Positions 11,262 through 23,110 of a stretch of 64,000 nucleotides of DNA are shown here, piece after piece. Position numbers and translations under genes: made by a program. Origin of the DNA: Callorhinus ursinus (Eukaryota > Chordata > Mammalia > Carnivora > Otariidae); the NCBI RefSeq assembly GCF_003265705.1, contig NW_020312902.1, positions 15,936,970 through 16,000,969 of the forward strand, in the 5' to 3' direction. The notes below the pieces were generated by a model that saw nothing but the letters and a program-made list of their open reading frames with translations, made no database searches and was not told the DNA's origin. Positions within the stretch are counted from its first letter, which is position 1; every line of letters starts with the position of its first letter.

Positions 11262-13595
11262 CTATAGTACATAGGTTTAAAAAAAAGAGTCAGTATCAGA
11301 CAAAGAGGAAAAAGGAAATAACAGATAGATCAAGGGCACTTTGAATCCAAGGATTAAGTTTCCCTTCTGAGGAAAAGAAAATTAGCCATAATTCAGTTTT
11401 CCAGTTCTTAATCTCCTATTTCATAAAGATACTCTGGGCTTACCTAAAATCGTAAATCCTGAAATACTTAATCTGCACTATAACCACAGCACTCAAGCTA
11501 CCAGAGACTGCCAGGGCCTTTATGTGCTATGGTCTGAATGTGCATGTCCCTTCAAAACTTACATGTAAAAACCCTTATGTCCATGTGATGGTATACGAGG
11601 TAGAGCCTTTAAAAGGTGGGTGATTAGGGCCTTCAGAAAGTGGTGAGGGCTCTGCCCTCATGAATGGAACGAATACCCTTATAAAAGAGGCCCAAGAGAG
11701 CTCCCTCGCTCCTTCCATCACGTGAGAACAAGCCCCGACCCTGAAGGGGGCTCCTGCCCGACCATGCTGGCGTCCTGATCTTGGACTTCCAGGCTCCAGA
11801 ACAGTGAGAAGTAAACGTCTCTTGTTTGTAGGCCACCTCATCTGTGGTGCTTTAGTATAGCATCCCAAAGGACTAAGAGAATGTATTATTCTATCTCTCC
11901 TCCTTCTTTATACTCATTATATAATCATACATACTCATTTCAAAGACATTGCTGATTCCACTCTCACTTCTAAACCATTTTTATTTTTTTAAGATTTTAT
12001 TTTTGGGGCACCTGTCTGGCTCAGTTGGAGGAGCATGTGACTCTTGATCGCGGGGTTGTAGGTTCAAGCCATGTACTGGGTGTAGAGATTACTTAAAAAT
12101 AAAATCTTGAGGCGCCTGGGTGGCTCAGTTGTTAGCGTCTGCCTTCGGCTCAGGTCATGATCCCAGGGTCCTGGGAGCAAGCCCCGCATTGGGCTCCCTG
12201 CTCAGCAGGAAACCTGCTTCTCCCTCTCCCACGCCCCCAGCTTGTGTTCCCTCTCTTCGCTGTCAAATAAAAAATCTTTTAAAAAAATTAAAATAAAAAA
12301 TAAGTAAAATCTTAAAAAAACAAAAAGTCTTGGGGCACCTGGGTAGCTCAGTCAGTTGAGCGTCTGCCTTCGGCTCAGGTCATGATCTCAGGGTCCTGGG
12401 ATTGAGCCCCGCATCGGGCTCCCTGCTCAGCAAGGAGTCTGCTTCCCCCTCTGCGCCTGACTTGTGCTTGCTCTTTCTCTCAAATAAAATAAATAAAATC
12501 TTAAAAAAAAAAAAAAAAAGGTCTCTGGGGCGGCTGTCTAGTTCAGTCAGTAAAGCATGGGATGCTTAATCTCACAGTTGTAAGTTTAAGCCCCACACTG
12601 GGTGTGGAGCCTACTAAAATAATAATAATAAAATAAGGTTTTATTTTTAAGTAATCTCTACACCCAGCATGGGGCTCAAACTTCCAACCTCAAATGAGGC
12701 AGCCAGGCAGCCCTAAACAATCCATTTTTATAAATGAACATGAGAAATTTCCAAACACATGTACATATATTCACTGAGTTGGAAATGTCTAAATTTGTTT
12801 TTACAATTGTGCCAAGTATTGTTTTATACAACTGTGCAAAAAATATCCTTGAACATACATAGGCAACAAAGAAAGACAGCTTTACAACAGGTAAATTTCT
12901 TACTCATCTGACTGGCAAGATATGGTCTGCTCTATATACTCCCAAGGAGTACCACCACCAAGTCACACTGCATGTATCAATTTGATAGCGAATTATAGTC
13001 CTAGGGAATCTAAAGTTAAGGCATATTTAAGAGGTCCCAAGTGCTACCTTCAGTTGTCCACAAAAATAGCTAGAAGAATAGTATCATCTTCGGGTCCCAG
13101 AGGAAAAAAAGGCAGCCTATAAATTTGACACTAGCTGGAATAAAACAGAAGGGTCCTTGATAGGGGTGCCTGGGTGGATCAGTCAGCTAAGCAACCAACT
13201 CCTAGTTTCAGCTCAGGTCATGATCTTAGGGTCATGATCCCAGGGTCATGAGATTAAGCCCCACATCAAGCTCCCCACTTAACGGGGAGTCTGCTTCCCC
13301 CTCTCTCTCTTCCTCTGCCCCTCCTCCCACTTGTGCACTCTCTCTCAAATAAATAAATCTTTAAAAAAAATAAAAGTGTCCTTGATACCAAGAACAATTC
13401 TACTACTCTCATTATTACAGAGAAATTGATTACTGTTTTAACCATGCATCAGATCCCTTACAACTCAGTGACTAAGCTATCTGCCCATTCCCCACTTACC
13501 AGTGGAGTATGAGTGCTCCATCGGGCATTTCGTTTGATTGCCCCAACCACAATGTTAATCTCCCCTTGAATGATGTAAATATTTTTATCCACCAT
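11195..13595 (-). CDS. GBF1: GBF1, 5' coding part (two exons; rest outside window)
   Basis: The first two coding exons of the Golgi brefeldin-A-resistant guanine nucleotide exchange factor lie on the minus strand: join of 13595-13500 (32 codons, beginning MVDKNIYIIQGEINIVVGAI) and 11261-11195 (22 codons plus one base, beginning DEERDPLLHSFSHLKEV). The residues match the GBF1 N-terminus, the start of the DCB dimerisation domain. GBF1 is a large Sec7-domain ARF1 exchange factor at the cis-Golgi that recruits COPI; the Sec7 domain is not in this window. Both exons have canonical splice sites, and the reading frame is continuous across the intron. The third coding exon, expected to start with the completed Glu codon, was not found between 1 and 11194, so that intron exceeds 11 kb and continues past the left edge. 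Identification is firm. The gene is partial only because the window ends. Confidence 0.95.
11525..11879 (+). mobile_element. Solo LTR of ERVL-MaLR type (MLT1/MST-like)
   Basis: It begins TGCTATGGTCTGAATGTG and includes CCCTTATAAAAGAGGCCC, CTTGATCTTGGACTTCCAG-like and CTCCAGAACAGTGAGAAGTA strings, ending GGACTAAGAGA. No internal retroviral genes. An old copy in GBF1 intron 2. Confidence 0.8.
12004..12713 (+). repeat. Cluster of five carnivore SINEs
   Basis: Short type at 12004-12110, full at 12111-12318, full at 12332-12519, short type at 12527-12637 (all plus), then a short-type copy in reverse at about 12640-12713. Two SINE families alternate here. Confidence 0.88.
13164..13376 (+). repeat. 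Carnivore SINE close to GBF1 exon 2
   Basis: Target duplication GTCCTTGATA on both sides. Ends 124 bases from the exon 2 donor, in intron 2. Confidence 0.93.
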
Positions 13596-13596
13596 C
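13500..13596 (-). CDS. GBF1: GBF1 exon 2 (contains start codon)
   Basis: The acceptor reads TTTACCAG then G before the ATG (A at 13595), so the start codon is one base into the exon. The donor is CCACTG followed by GTAAGT at 13499-13494, and the exon ends on a complete codon (phase 0). Confidence 0.94.
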
Positions 13597-14493
13597 CTGG
13601 TAAACCTACCAAAACAGTTAAAAGTTAGTTAATATTTAGTTACTCAGAGCATACCCATGTTTAAATCAGTACCTCATAAGGTCAGAATTATGATTTAACT
13701 TCTCAGTACCATGATTTCCCACCACTAATAACAGAATGGGATGAAGTCCATCTTATGTTATGAATCCAGCTACCCGGCTCTCCTAGAGGTCTCCAGAATT
13801 TCAAGATACAATTCAAAAAGTATCAATCCAGAAAATTTCTCAAAAGCACCTCAACAATCTCTAGCAAGCGTGTCAAATTCTTCAAAGTCAACTGTCCCCA
13901 AAATCTCTCCTGTGAGGATTTTAGATTCGCAGATACATCTGTGTCACTAGTTTGTTAAAGATATATTTCAGATCTTCCCTTTGTTCTTCTTTATTCCCTC
14001 AATAAAGTAACAGTGAAAGTTTTAAGTTAAAAGAAAAGAATGAAGGCTGCTAGAAAAATAGCCTTGGTTTGGAACCACAGTTACAATGTCAACTTATAGA
14101 CTACATCCATTCTACCAAGTCAGCTCCAGAAAACCGGACAGTGGCAGTGATACCACCTTTAAAAAGTTCTGAAAGGTCAAGTTCACTTGCTTAGAGCAGG
14201 AACTCTCTAATAAGATAGATTGAAAAGTAGACTCATTTTAAAGCTCCTTCTGTATGAAATCTCTGAAGTGAAGCTAAAATACTACTTCAGTACTTTAAGT
14301 GTTCCCAACTGAATTATCACAGGATTTTCTTTGCTGCCTAGAACAGCACTTAGAAAAGATATTTAATTCTCTTCCCAGGTGAAAATATAAAGAAACAGAA
14401 TATCTTCTTGGCATTGAGAAAACCCTAAGTACATGTAAAACCACTTTCCACTTTCCATTATTTAGAAACCCTCCTCACAAGGACAAAATTTTA

Positions 14494-14698
14494 TTTATTC
14501 ATTTATTTATTTTAAAGATTTTATTTATTTATTTGAGAGAGAGAGAATGAGAGAGAGAGAGCATGAGGGGGGTAGGGTCAGAGGGAGAAGCAGACTCCCT
14601 GCTGAGCAGGGAGCCCGATGTGGGACTCGATCCCGGGGCTCCAGGATCATGACCTGAGCCGAAGGCAGTCGCTTAACCTACTGAGCCACCCAGGCGCC
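14494..14698 (-). repeat. Carnivore SINE
   Basis: Reverse orientation; target duplication AAGGACAAAATTTTA on both sides. Confidence 0.94.
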
Positions 14699-15506
14699 CA
14701 AGGACAAAATTTTAAAAAGCAGAAAGGGAAAGGGTGACGGAGGCATATAGTTAGACAAACATTTAGATCAGGTTCCAGGAAAGTTAAAACAGCAAGGTTA
14801 TCAGGGTAAGGGAAGAAAGAATTCCACAAATATTACTTATTAAGCACCTATTATGCAAACAGCATCTTTCAAAGTTCTAAGGATACAAAGCAAGTAAGAC
14901 ATGGATAGAGGTCTCAGATATATGGAATTTAAAAAAAAAAGGAACTGTAGTATATAACTCTATGTTACCATTTATGTAAAAACCAACCAACCCACCCACC
15001 CTACATAATATACTAGATTTATTTTTGAAAATATGCACTATTTAACATATAGTACAATATAAAAAGCAATAGAATAGCCAGGATCCAGATTAAGAATAAT
15101 ACAACTGACTCCCCCATGTACTTTAGAATGCAGTTCTTCTATCAGGGCCAAAACCCCAATCTTGGATGATGTACGTATTAAGAATAATACAACTGAAGTC
15201 TTTGTGTATTCTCCCTAATCATATCCTCCTTTCACCCATAGGTCTCACTATTCTAAATCTGATGTTTATTAAACTTTTACGTTGCTTCACACTTTTATGT
15301 CATTGATAAATATTTTTAAATAACAGTATTATTCTGCATATTTTTTACTTTATGTAACCAATATAATATTGCATGTATTTTTCTGCAATTTGACCTTTTC
15401 CCTTGAAACATTATGTTTGTGAGTCATCCATGTTGCTAAGTGTATTTAATGTATTTTGTCCAGGTAATATATACCTAATGTAAAACAGAGAATAAAAGGT
15501 CTGGGC

Positions 15507-15919
15507 AGGGGCGCCTGGGTGGCTCAGTTGGTTGGGTGTCTGACTCTTGATTTTGGCTCAGGTCATGGTCTCTGGGTGAGATCGGCCCACGTCCAGCTCC
15601 ACATTCAGTGGGGAGTCTGCTTGAGATTCTTTCCCTCTGCCCCCACCACCACAAACACTCCCACCCCCGCTCATTGTGCCCAAACTCTCTCTTGCCCAAA
15701 TAAATAAATCTTAAAAAAAAAAAATGGGGGCACCTGGGTGGCTCACTTGTTAACCGTCTGCCTTCGGCTCAGGTCATGATTCCAGGGTCCAGGGTCAAGC
15801 CCTGCATTGGGCTCCCTCCTCAGCCGGAAGCCTGCTTCTCCCTTTCCCACTCCCCCTACTTGTGTTCCCTCTCTCGCTGTCTCTCTCTGTCAAATAAATA
15901 AAATCTTAAAAAAAAAAAA
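15507..15919 (+). repeat. Two carnivore SINEs in tandem
   Basis: Copies at 15507-15724 and 15726-15919. GTCTGGGCAG brackets the pair (15499 and 15920), so the second landed in the tail of the first. Confidence 0.93.
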
Positions 15920-16801
15920 TGTCTGGGCAGATGTACCCCAAACTCAACAACCATAGTTATCTCTCGAGATGATATTGTGAAATCAAGGTATAATCAGAGG
16001 ACACTTTAGCCTTACCTATAATCTTTTAATTTTTTTACAAGGAGACTATATTACTATACCATCAATATAATTTAAAATCAATAATGATGAAAAAGATGAA
16101 ATATAATTTCTGCCCATGAGGCATTTACAGAGTTTAATGGGATCTAAAAGAAAATGAGCCAGAGATATATAGAAAAAAATACATCCTTCCAGTAGGACCA
16201 TTTGCATATTTTGCATAAGACAGGGCCCCCAGAAAGCAAGAAGTATGAAAACCATTATAATAAAGGGAAAAAGGACAGGAACAAATTTTGTCCAGGACCA
16301 TAACACCTCCTTCAAATCCACAAGAGAATCCAACATAACAAAACATTGATTTTAATGACAATTTAAAGAAACAACTAGGTTAACGAAAGAAAGAAAAGAA
16401 ACAACTAGGTTAGTCCCAGAAGACTTACTGCTTTCCAAATGCCCTAGGCACACATGTTCTCTCCTGACAAGATTCAACAATGAGAACATAACAAGAATGA
16501 GGAGGAAGAGAACCAAGAAACAGAAGATGAACAAATTCAAAAATAATTCAAAGTATCAGAAGAGAAAAGATAAAATCTCTAGTATCGTTCCATCCTTAAA
16601 TTATTTAGGCAAGATGAATATGCTCTATATCTCTGGAAGGATTTTGAAGAAATGGCTAACAGAGGTTGCCTCCAGAGAAAGGAAGTGGGGAACCGGGATG
16701 AGAGGAAGACATACTTTTCTCTGTATATTCTTTTGTACCTCTTGAATTTTGTGTCACACCTATATATTACCTATTGCCTATTTTTAAATTAGAATAGCGA
16801 A

Positions 16802-17662
16802 GGGGCGCCTGGGTGGCTCAGTCAGTTGAGCCACCAACTCTTAGCTTCCGCTTGGGTCATGATCTCATGGGTGGTGGGATCCAGCAGAAGTCAGGGCTCC
16901 CCACTTAGTGGGGGGTCTGCTTGAAGATTCTCTCCCTCTGCCCCTGCCCCCATTCGCACTTGCGCACACGCTCTCAAATAAATAAATCTTTTTTTTTTAA
17001 AGATTTTATTTATTTATTTGACAGAGAAAGAGACAGCGAGACAGGGAACACAAGCAGGGGGAGTGGGAGAGGGAGAAGCAGGCTTCCCGCTGAGCAGGGA
17101 GCCCAATGTGGGGCTCAATCCCAGGACCCTGGGATCATGACCTGAGCTGAAGGCAGACACTTAACAACTGAGCCACCCAGGCGCCCCTCAAATAAATAAA
17201 TCTTTTTTTTTTAAAGATTTTATTTATTTATTTGAGAGAGAGAATGAGAGATAGAGAGCACGAGAGGGAAGAGGGTCAGAGGGAGAAGCAGACTCCCTGC
17301 AGAGCAGGGAGCCCGACATGGGACTCGATCCCGGGACTCCAGGATCATGACCTGAGCCGAAGGCAGTCGCTTAACCAACTGAGCCACCCAGGCGCCCTCA
17401 AATAAATAAATCTTTTAAAAAATAATTAAAGGGACACCTGGGTGGCTTAGTCATTAAGTGTCTGCCTTTGGCTCAGGTCATGATCCCAGAGTCCTAGGAT
17501 CAAGTCCTGAGTCGGGCTCCTTGCCCAGTAGGGAACCTGCTTCTCCCTCTGCCTGCCACTCCCCCTGCTTGTGCTCTCTCTGACAAATAAAAAAACAAAG
17601 TATTTAAAATAAATAAATAAATAATAAAATAATTAAAAAATAAAATAATTTTTAAAAAATAA
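16802..17662. repeat. Nested block of four carnivore SINEs
   Basis: Plus copy 16802-16998, minus copies 17000-17187 and 17200-17397, plus copy 17431-17662. The tail sequence TCAAATAAATAAATCTTTT recurs after each of the first three, acting as the target duplication. Confidence 0.92.
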
Positions 17663-17992
17663 ATTAGAAGAGTGAAGAGTAGTTGTATTATTCCACATGT
17701 AAATGATTAAGAGCAGCCATCAAAGTTAATTAGCTAACATTTACTTCAGCCAATCAGACATTACCTAACACATGCTAAGCAAAATACTAGGCACAGCATA
17801 CAGAATTGTCACTACCTACCCACAAGGAATTCGTAATTTAGTAGATTAGATAAAATATATATACACACACACACAAACCCATATATATCTCCAATGTATG
17901 AGTAATACAGTGTCACAGTAGTGGAACAAAGAAAATTATTTCTGGCAGAGGGCTCTGGAAAGGCAACTGAAAAGACAGGATTTGGTGGGGTT

Positions 17993-18181
17993 TTTTTTAG
18001 ATTTATTTTTTTATTTGAGAGCACGAGAGAGTGAGCAGGGGGACAGGCAGAGGGAGAGGGAGAGAAGCCGACTCCTCACTGAGCATGAAGCCTGACAACA
18101 CGGGGCTTGATCTCAGGAATCTAAGACCATGACCTAAGCTGAAATCAAGAGCCAGATGCTTAACTGAGCCACCCAGGTGCC
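17993..18181 (-). repeat. Carnivore SINE (diverged)
   Basis: Poly-T and AGATTTATTTTTTTATTTGA start; ends CCACCCAGGTGCC. Older by divergence. Confidence 0.88.
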
Positions 18182-18426
18182 ACCAGACCAGATTCAAACA
18201 GTCAAAAATATAAGGAAAGAATAGTAAGGGTAAAGGCTCATAGGTAGGAAAATTCAGTAGGTATTTAGGGGATCATTATTCCAAACTTGCTGGAACATTA
18301 TTCCTAGGGGAATAATAGGAGGTAAAGCTAGAACAGCAAGTGTGGGGTGTATCATGGAGGGCCTTCAATATACAGTTATTATTCAGTATGTATACTGAAT
18401 ACCTACCATTATAAAAAATATTTTGG

Positions 18427-18619
18427 GAGCGCCTGGGTGGCACAGTCAGTTAAGTGTCAGACTCTTGATTTCACCTGGAGTCATGATCTCAGGGTTGTGA
18501 GATCTAGCCCTGTGTCAGGCTCTGCACTCACATGGAGTCTACTTGTCCTTCTCCCTCTGCTCTTTACCCCGCTTGTGGTCTCTCTCGATCTCTAAAATAA
18601 ATAAATAAAATCTTTAAAA
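18427..18619 (+). repeat. Carnivore SINE
   Basis: Target duplication AAATATTTTGG on both sides. Confidence 0.92.
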
Positions 18620-19183
18620 AAATATTTTGGAAGGCCTGTAAAGGGGCACTATAAAATAAGAATATTTAATTTCTCTTTCAAAGAACTAAGAGAATGAGAG
18701 AAAATACCCATACTGAAAATAACACAGTAACAGGTAAACAACAACACTATGCTACAAACTGCCAAAAAAAAAAAAAGTGCCAATTATTAATTAGTAAATT
18801 AAAGGATATACCGGCTATTTGGAAGGCTTCCCGGAGAAAATAAATTTTGAACTGGGATTCCAACTGAAGTAATCAACCTAACATTTGATCAAAATTTATT
18901 AAGCACCAAAAGCTAAGAACTTTCTAAGACAGTGAAGATGTAAGCAAAAAATCACCGTCTTAAGCTCCATTTCTTACTAAAAAAGAAACAACTAGAGAAT
19001 GAAGAGGAATTATTTTCAAGGACCATACAGAGTTCCTTAATCTGCCAGGCCTCTGAGCACTTGTCTCCTCACAGAAGGATTCTCCCAAGGGAATCTGCCC
19101 TTCAGCTTCAAATGGGAAGCTCAGATGAAGCACCTGCTACCTAGTAGGCGAAAGCCTAGAACCCCTTGTCACAAGGTCACAAA

Positions 19184-19400
19184 GGGGGGCATCTGGGTGG
19201 CTCAGTCGGTTAAGCGTCTGCCTTCGGCTCAATCCCAGGGCCCTGGGATCAAGTCCCCCATCAGGCTCCCTGCTCATCAAGGAATCTGCTTCTCCCTCTC
19301 TCTCTACCCCTCCCCCCGCTCGTGCCCTCTTTCTCTAATAAATAAAATCTTCAAAAAAACCAAATTAAAAAAATAAAGCATTCATTTCTAAAACAAAAAC
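19184..19400 (+). repeat. Carnivore SINE
   Basis: Target duplication AAGGTCACAAAGG at both ends. Confidence 0.93.
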
Positions 19401-19729
19401 AAGGTCACAAAGGCCTGCAGAGACCTCATATAAGTATGGTAGAAAAGAATTTAAGATCTATCTTGTATCAGAAATAACAGGAGAAGGAACAACCAAATAA
19501 GCAGCAACTAACATCCCCAGCCAGATAGCCACTGGCCCAGAGACTCTAAGCCACATATACCCTTTGAAAGTACTGTCTGTTTAAAGCTGAGTCTATAGCA
19601 TTCCCTTGGTGCTCTGTGGCATCCCAGTTACTCACCCCAAGAGGATCCAAAGAGAAGGAGTCACTCTATCAACTAGCAACTCCCTCTAGATCTAAACAAA
19701 AGCAGGAGAAATGGAAACAATAAATTGGA

Positions 19730-20660
19730 TCCTTACTTCATGGAATTAAAAAAAAATCTATTTCAAATGAATTAAAGACTTAAATGTGAAAAAGGAAACT
19801 TGAAAACTTTTAGAATATATAAGAATATTTTTATAATCTCAGCATAGAAGAGAAGCACCTAAACAGGAAACAAAAAACACAACTGGTTTAAAAAACTGGT
19901 AAATTAAACCATGTTAAAATTAAAGACATTTGTTCAAAAAACACCATGAAAAAGAGAGAGAAGATAGGTCACAAACTGGGAGAAAATATCTGTATATCTT
20001 ACACATGTAACTAATAAAGAAGCAATATCCATAAAATAAAATGTTACAGGGGCACCTGGGTGGCTCAGTCATTAAGTGTCTGCCTTTGGCTTGGGTCATG
20101 ATCCCGGGGTCCTGGGATCGAGCCCCGCATCGGGCTCCCTGCTCGGCGGGAAGCCTGCTTCTCCCTCTCCTACTCCCCCTGCTTGTGTTCCCTCTCTCAC
20201 TGCCTCTCTCTGTCAAATAAATAAATAAAATCTTTAAAAAATAAATAAAATAATAAAATGCTACGAAACTGTAAGAATAGACATATAAACCCTCCCCCAA
20301 ACTGGCAAGAGACATGAATAGGCATTTCACAGAATAAGGAAATACAAACAGCAAATAAATATATGAAAACATTATTAGCTCCATTAATAATCAAGAAAAT
20401 TGTAAAATAAGTTTATGAGATACCATTTTACAGCACAAAAATAGCACAAAAATTTTAATCTGACCAAATTAGGAGTTGGTAAAAATGCAGAGCAAGTGGC
20501 TGGTGAGTATGTAAACTGATACAACTCATCTGGATTACAATTTGGCATCATTTTGCAAAACTGAAGAACTTCATATCCTATATCTCAGCAATTCCACTGC
20601 TAAGACTATACCCCAGAGAAACGCACAAAAAAATTTAGAATAGTGGCCATGGGGAGGGGG
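19730..20660 (+). mobile_element. L1 ORF2 3' fragment, split by a SINE
   Basis: The A-rich text (GACATTTGTTCAAAAAACACC, AACTGGGAGAAAATATCTG) resumes after the SINE at 20049-20251 with AATGCAGAGCAAGTGGCTGG and CAGCAATTCCACTGCTAAG, all in L1 ORF2 order. Many stops; not coding. Confidence 0.75.
20049..20251 (+). repeat. Carnivore SINE inside L1
   Basis: Target duplication AATAAAATGTTAC / AATAAAATGCTAC. Confidence 0.93.
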
Positions 20661-20805
20661 TTTGTGACTAACAGAGAAGGATATACAAGCGGCCCTCGTT
20701 TTGGTGATATTTTGTTTTTTAAGCTGGGTAGGGGACACTGATGCCCCATATATGCTATACATATTCTCTATGTATGAAATAGACCATCAAAAGTTCCTTC
20801 TTTTT

Positions 20806-20987
20806 ATTTTTTTTATTTTTTTTAAATGTTTTATTTATTTATTCATGAAAGTCAGACAAACAGAAAAGCAGAGGCAGAGGGAGAAGCAGGCTCCCCACCT
20901 AGCAGGGAGCCCGATGCGGGACTCGATCCCCGGACCCTGGGATCATGACCTGAGCCGAAGGCAGACGCTTAACCATCTGAGCCACCG
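20806..20987 (-). repeat. Carnivore SINE cut by the assembly gap (left)
   Basis: CTTTCATGAATAAA subtype in reverse; the head stops at GAGCCACCG where the N run begins. Confidence 0.92.
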
Positions 20988-21387
20988 NNNNNNNNNNNNN
21001 NNNNNNNNNNNNNNNNNNNNNNNNNNNNNNNNNNNNNNNNNNNNNNNNNNNNNNNNNNNNNNNNNNNNNNNNNNNNNNNNNNNNNNNNNNNNNNNNNNNN
21101 NNNNNNNNNNNNNNNNNNNNNNNNNNNNNNNNNNNNNNNNNNNNNNNNNNNNNNNNNNNNNNNNNNNNNNNNNNNNNNNNNNNNNNNNNNNNNNNNNNNN
21201 NNNNNNNNNNNNNNNNNNNNNNNNNNNNNNNNNNNNNNNNNNNNNNNNNNNNNNNNNNNNNNNNNNNNNNNNNNNNNNNNNNNNNNNNNNNNNNNNNNNN
21301 NNNNNNNNNNNNNNNNNNNNNNNNNNNNNNNNNNNNNNNNNNNNNNNNNNNNNNNNNNNNNNNNNNNNNNNNNNNNNNNNNNNNNNN
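20988..21387. other. Assembly gap (400 N)
   Basis: Exactly 400 undetermined bases. The left flank is an antisense SINE cut at its head, the right flank a sense SINE cut at its head. Any open frame drawn across it is meaningless. Confidence 0.99.
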
Positions 21388-21590
21388 GCTCAGTTGGTTA
21401 AGCAACTGCCTTCGGCTCAGGTCATGATCCTGGAGTCCCAGGATCGAGTCCCGCATAGGGCTCCCTGCTCAGCAGGGAGTCTGCTTCTCCCTCTGACCCT
21501 CCCCCCTCTCATGTGCGCTCTCTCTCTCTCTCATTCTCTCTCTCAAATAAATAAAATCTTTAAAAAAATAAAATAAAAATAAAATAAAAT
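21388..21590 (+). repeat. Carnivore SINE cut by the assembly gap (right)
   Basis: Begins inside the head (GCTCAGTTGGTTAAGC). A GACCCTCC / CATTCTCTCTCTCAAATAAA subtype. Confidence 0.92.
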
Positions 21591-21709
21591 CATGGTCTTT
21601 GTTGTCTGCCTTTGCACTTACTGTTCCTTTTCTGTTTTGAATATTTTTTTCTCACTCTTGTCCACCTGGTAAACCCTTACTCATTCCATCCAAAAGTCAA
21701 TGAGAAAGT

Positions 21710-21915
21710 CAGAATACCACAGTGGTTACAAAAACAAGCTTCAGAAACAAAACAGTCCTGACTGTTACCACCTTTATGATCTTAGCCAAGTTTCTTAGCC
21801 TTTTTGAACCCCAGTTTACAATTCTCCATTGCAAAATGAAGATAGTGCCTCATCTGTTTGTTGTGAGGCCTATATAAGACTATAAAGCACCTAGCATGGT
21901 ACCAGCACTATTTAA
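21710..21915 (+). repeat. MIR element
   Basis: GATCTTAGCCAAGTTTCTTA, TGCAAAATGAAGATAGTGCC and AAAGCACCTAGCATGGTACC. Confidence 0.7.
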
Positions 21916-22054
21916 ACCCTCCAAAAATTAGTTGTTATTACAATGCCTGCTCTGTGAGATCTTCCCTAGCTAACCCACTCCCCCAGAGAGTATTAATAGT
22001 CCTTTTTGTCATCCCATTCACTGTACATAGCTCTAAAGAACTTATACTCATTTA

Positions 22055-22195
22055 TAATTATTCATTTAGTCTGTGTCTCCCGTGAGTCTATAGGTATCTC
22101 AGGAAGACACCATGATTTATTCACCTTTTTATCCCCAATGCCTGTAAGATAAATGATAAATACTGAAGGAGCAAATGAACAAATGGATGAACTAA
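22055..22195 (+). mobile_element. L2 3' end fragment in GBF1 intron 1
   Basis: GTCTGTGTCTCCCGTGAGTC, ATCCCCAATGCCTGTAAGAT and an AAATGAACAAATGGATG end. Confidence 0.55.
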
Positions 22196-22469
22196 CATCA
22201 AAGACTGACTCTTCAATATAGTGCAGCTCACATCCAGCTCTTGTAAGAACAATGACTTCATAGAAGACAAGGACTCTAAGCCAGGCAGGCAAATCTTCTT
22301 TCTGCATCCCATATTTGTTTCTCTATCAGAGTTACCAATTCCACACAGGCTACTCTAAACACAAAAAGAACCCACATTACCCACCAGTCTATTTTCTTAT
22401 CTATTTTCCTGAAGTCTCTTCATGTGCTATATGCATGTTCACATTTCTTCTCAGAAATATGTAATTCTT

Positions 22470-22671
22470 GGGTGCCTGGGTGGCTCAGTCAGTTAAGCGT
22501 CTGCCTTCAGCTCAGGTTCTGATCTCTGGGTCCTGGGATGGAGCCCCAAGTCGGGCTCCCTGCCCAGTGGGTAGTCTGCTTCTCCCTCTCCCTTTGTCCT
22601 CCCGACTCGTGTCTGTGTGTGTGTGTTTTCTCTCTCGCTCTCTAATAAATAAAATCTAAAAAAAAAAAAAG
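22470..22671 (+). repeat. Carnivore SINE
   Basis: GGGTGCCTGGGTGGCTCAG head and a GTGT run in the 3' part; no clean duplication seen. Confidence 0.9.
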
Positions 22672-22912
22672 TTGTCCTTATCCAATAAGAAATTACATTC
22701 TCCAAAGGCCAAGCCTGTTTGTCTGCTTCATGGTGCTTTGGTGTCTAATACAGAGCTGTGCAAACCAAGAAAATGGATGGGCTTTCTGAGAGGGCAGAAG
22801 CTAAATGACCCTCAACTGGCCCTTCCAAGGTTTATCTTCACTCTATCTCTCAAATGTTCCAGAGAAGCACTAAAGATGCAGCTTGTAAGATTCCCAGAGC
22901 TAGGGGCGCCTG

Positions 22913-23110
22913 GGTGGCTCAGTCGTTAAGCATCTGCCTTCGGCTCAGGTCATGATCCCAGGGTCCTGGGATTGAGCCTCGCATCGGGCTCCCTGCTCTG
23001 TGGGAAGCCTACTTCTCCCTCTCCCACTCCCCGTTGCTTGTGTTCCCTCTCTCACTGTCTCTCTCTGTCAAATAAATAAATAAAATCTTTAAAAAACACC
23101 ACCACCAAAA
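22913..23110 (+). repeat. Carnivore SINE
   Basis: Perfect 16-base duplication AAGATTCCCAGAGCTA; looks recent. Confidence 0.95.

Noticed and set aside
15000..15480. AT-rich stretch resembling an antisense old L1
   Set aside because: Phrases near TTCTGCAATTTGACCTTTTC are suggestive but too diverged to assign.
16802..17662. CRISPR-like array of regularly repeated units
   Set aside because: The repeats are nested SINEs with their tails; no short direct repeats with unique spacers, and the genome is mammalian.
20701..21576. Longest open frame in the window (291 codons)
   Set aside because: It exists only because it runs through 400 undetermined bases between two SINEs.
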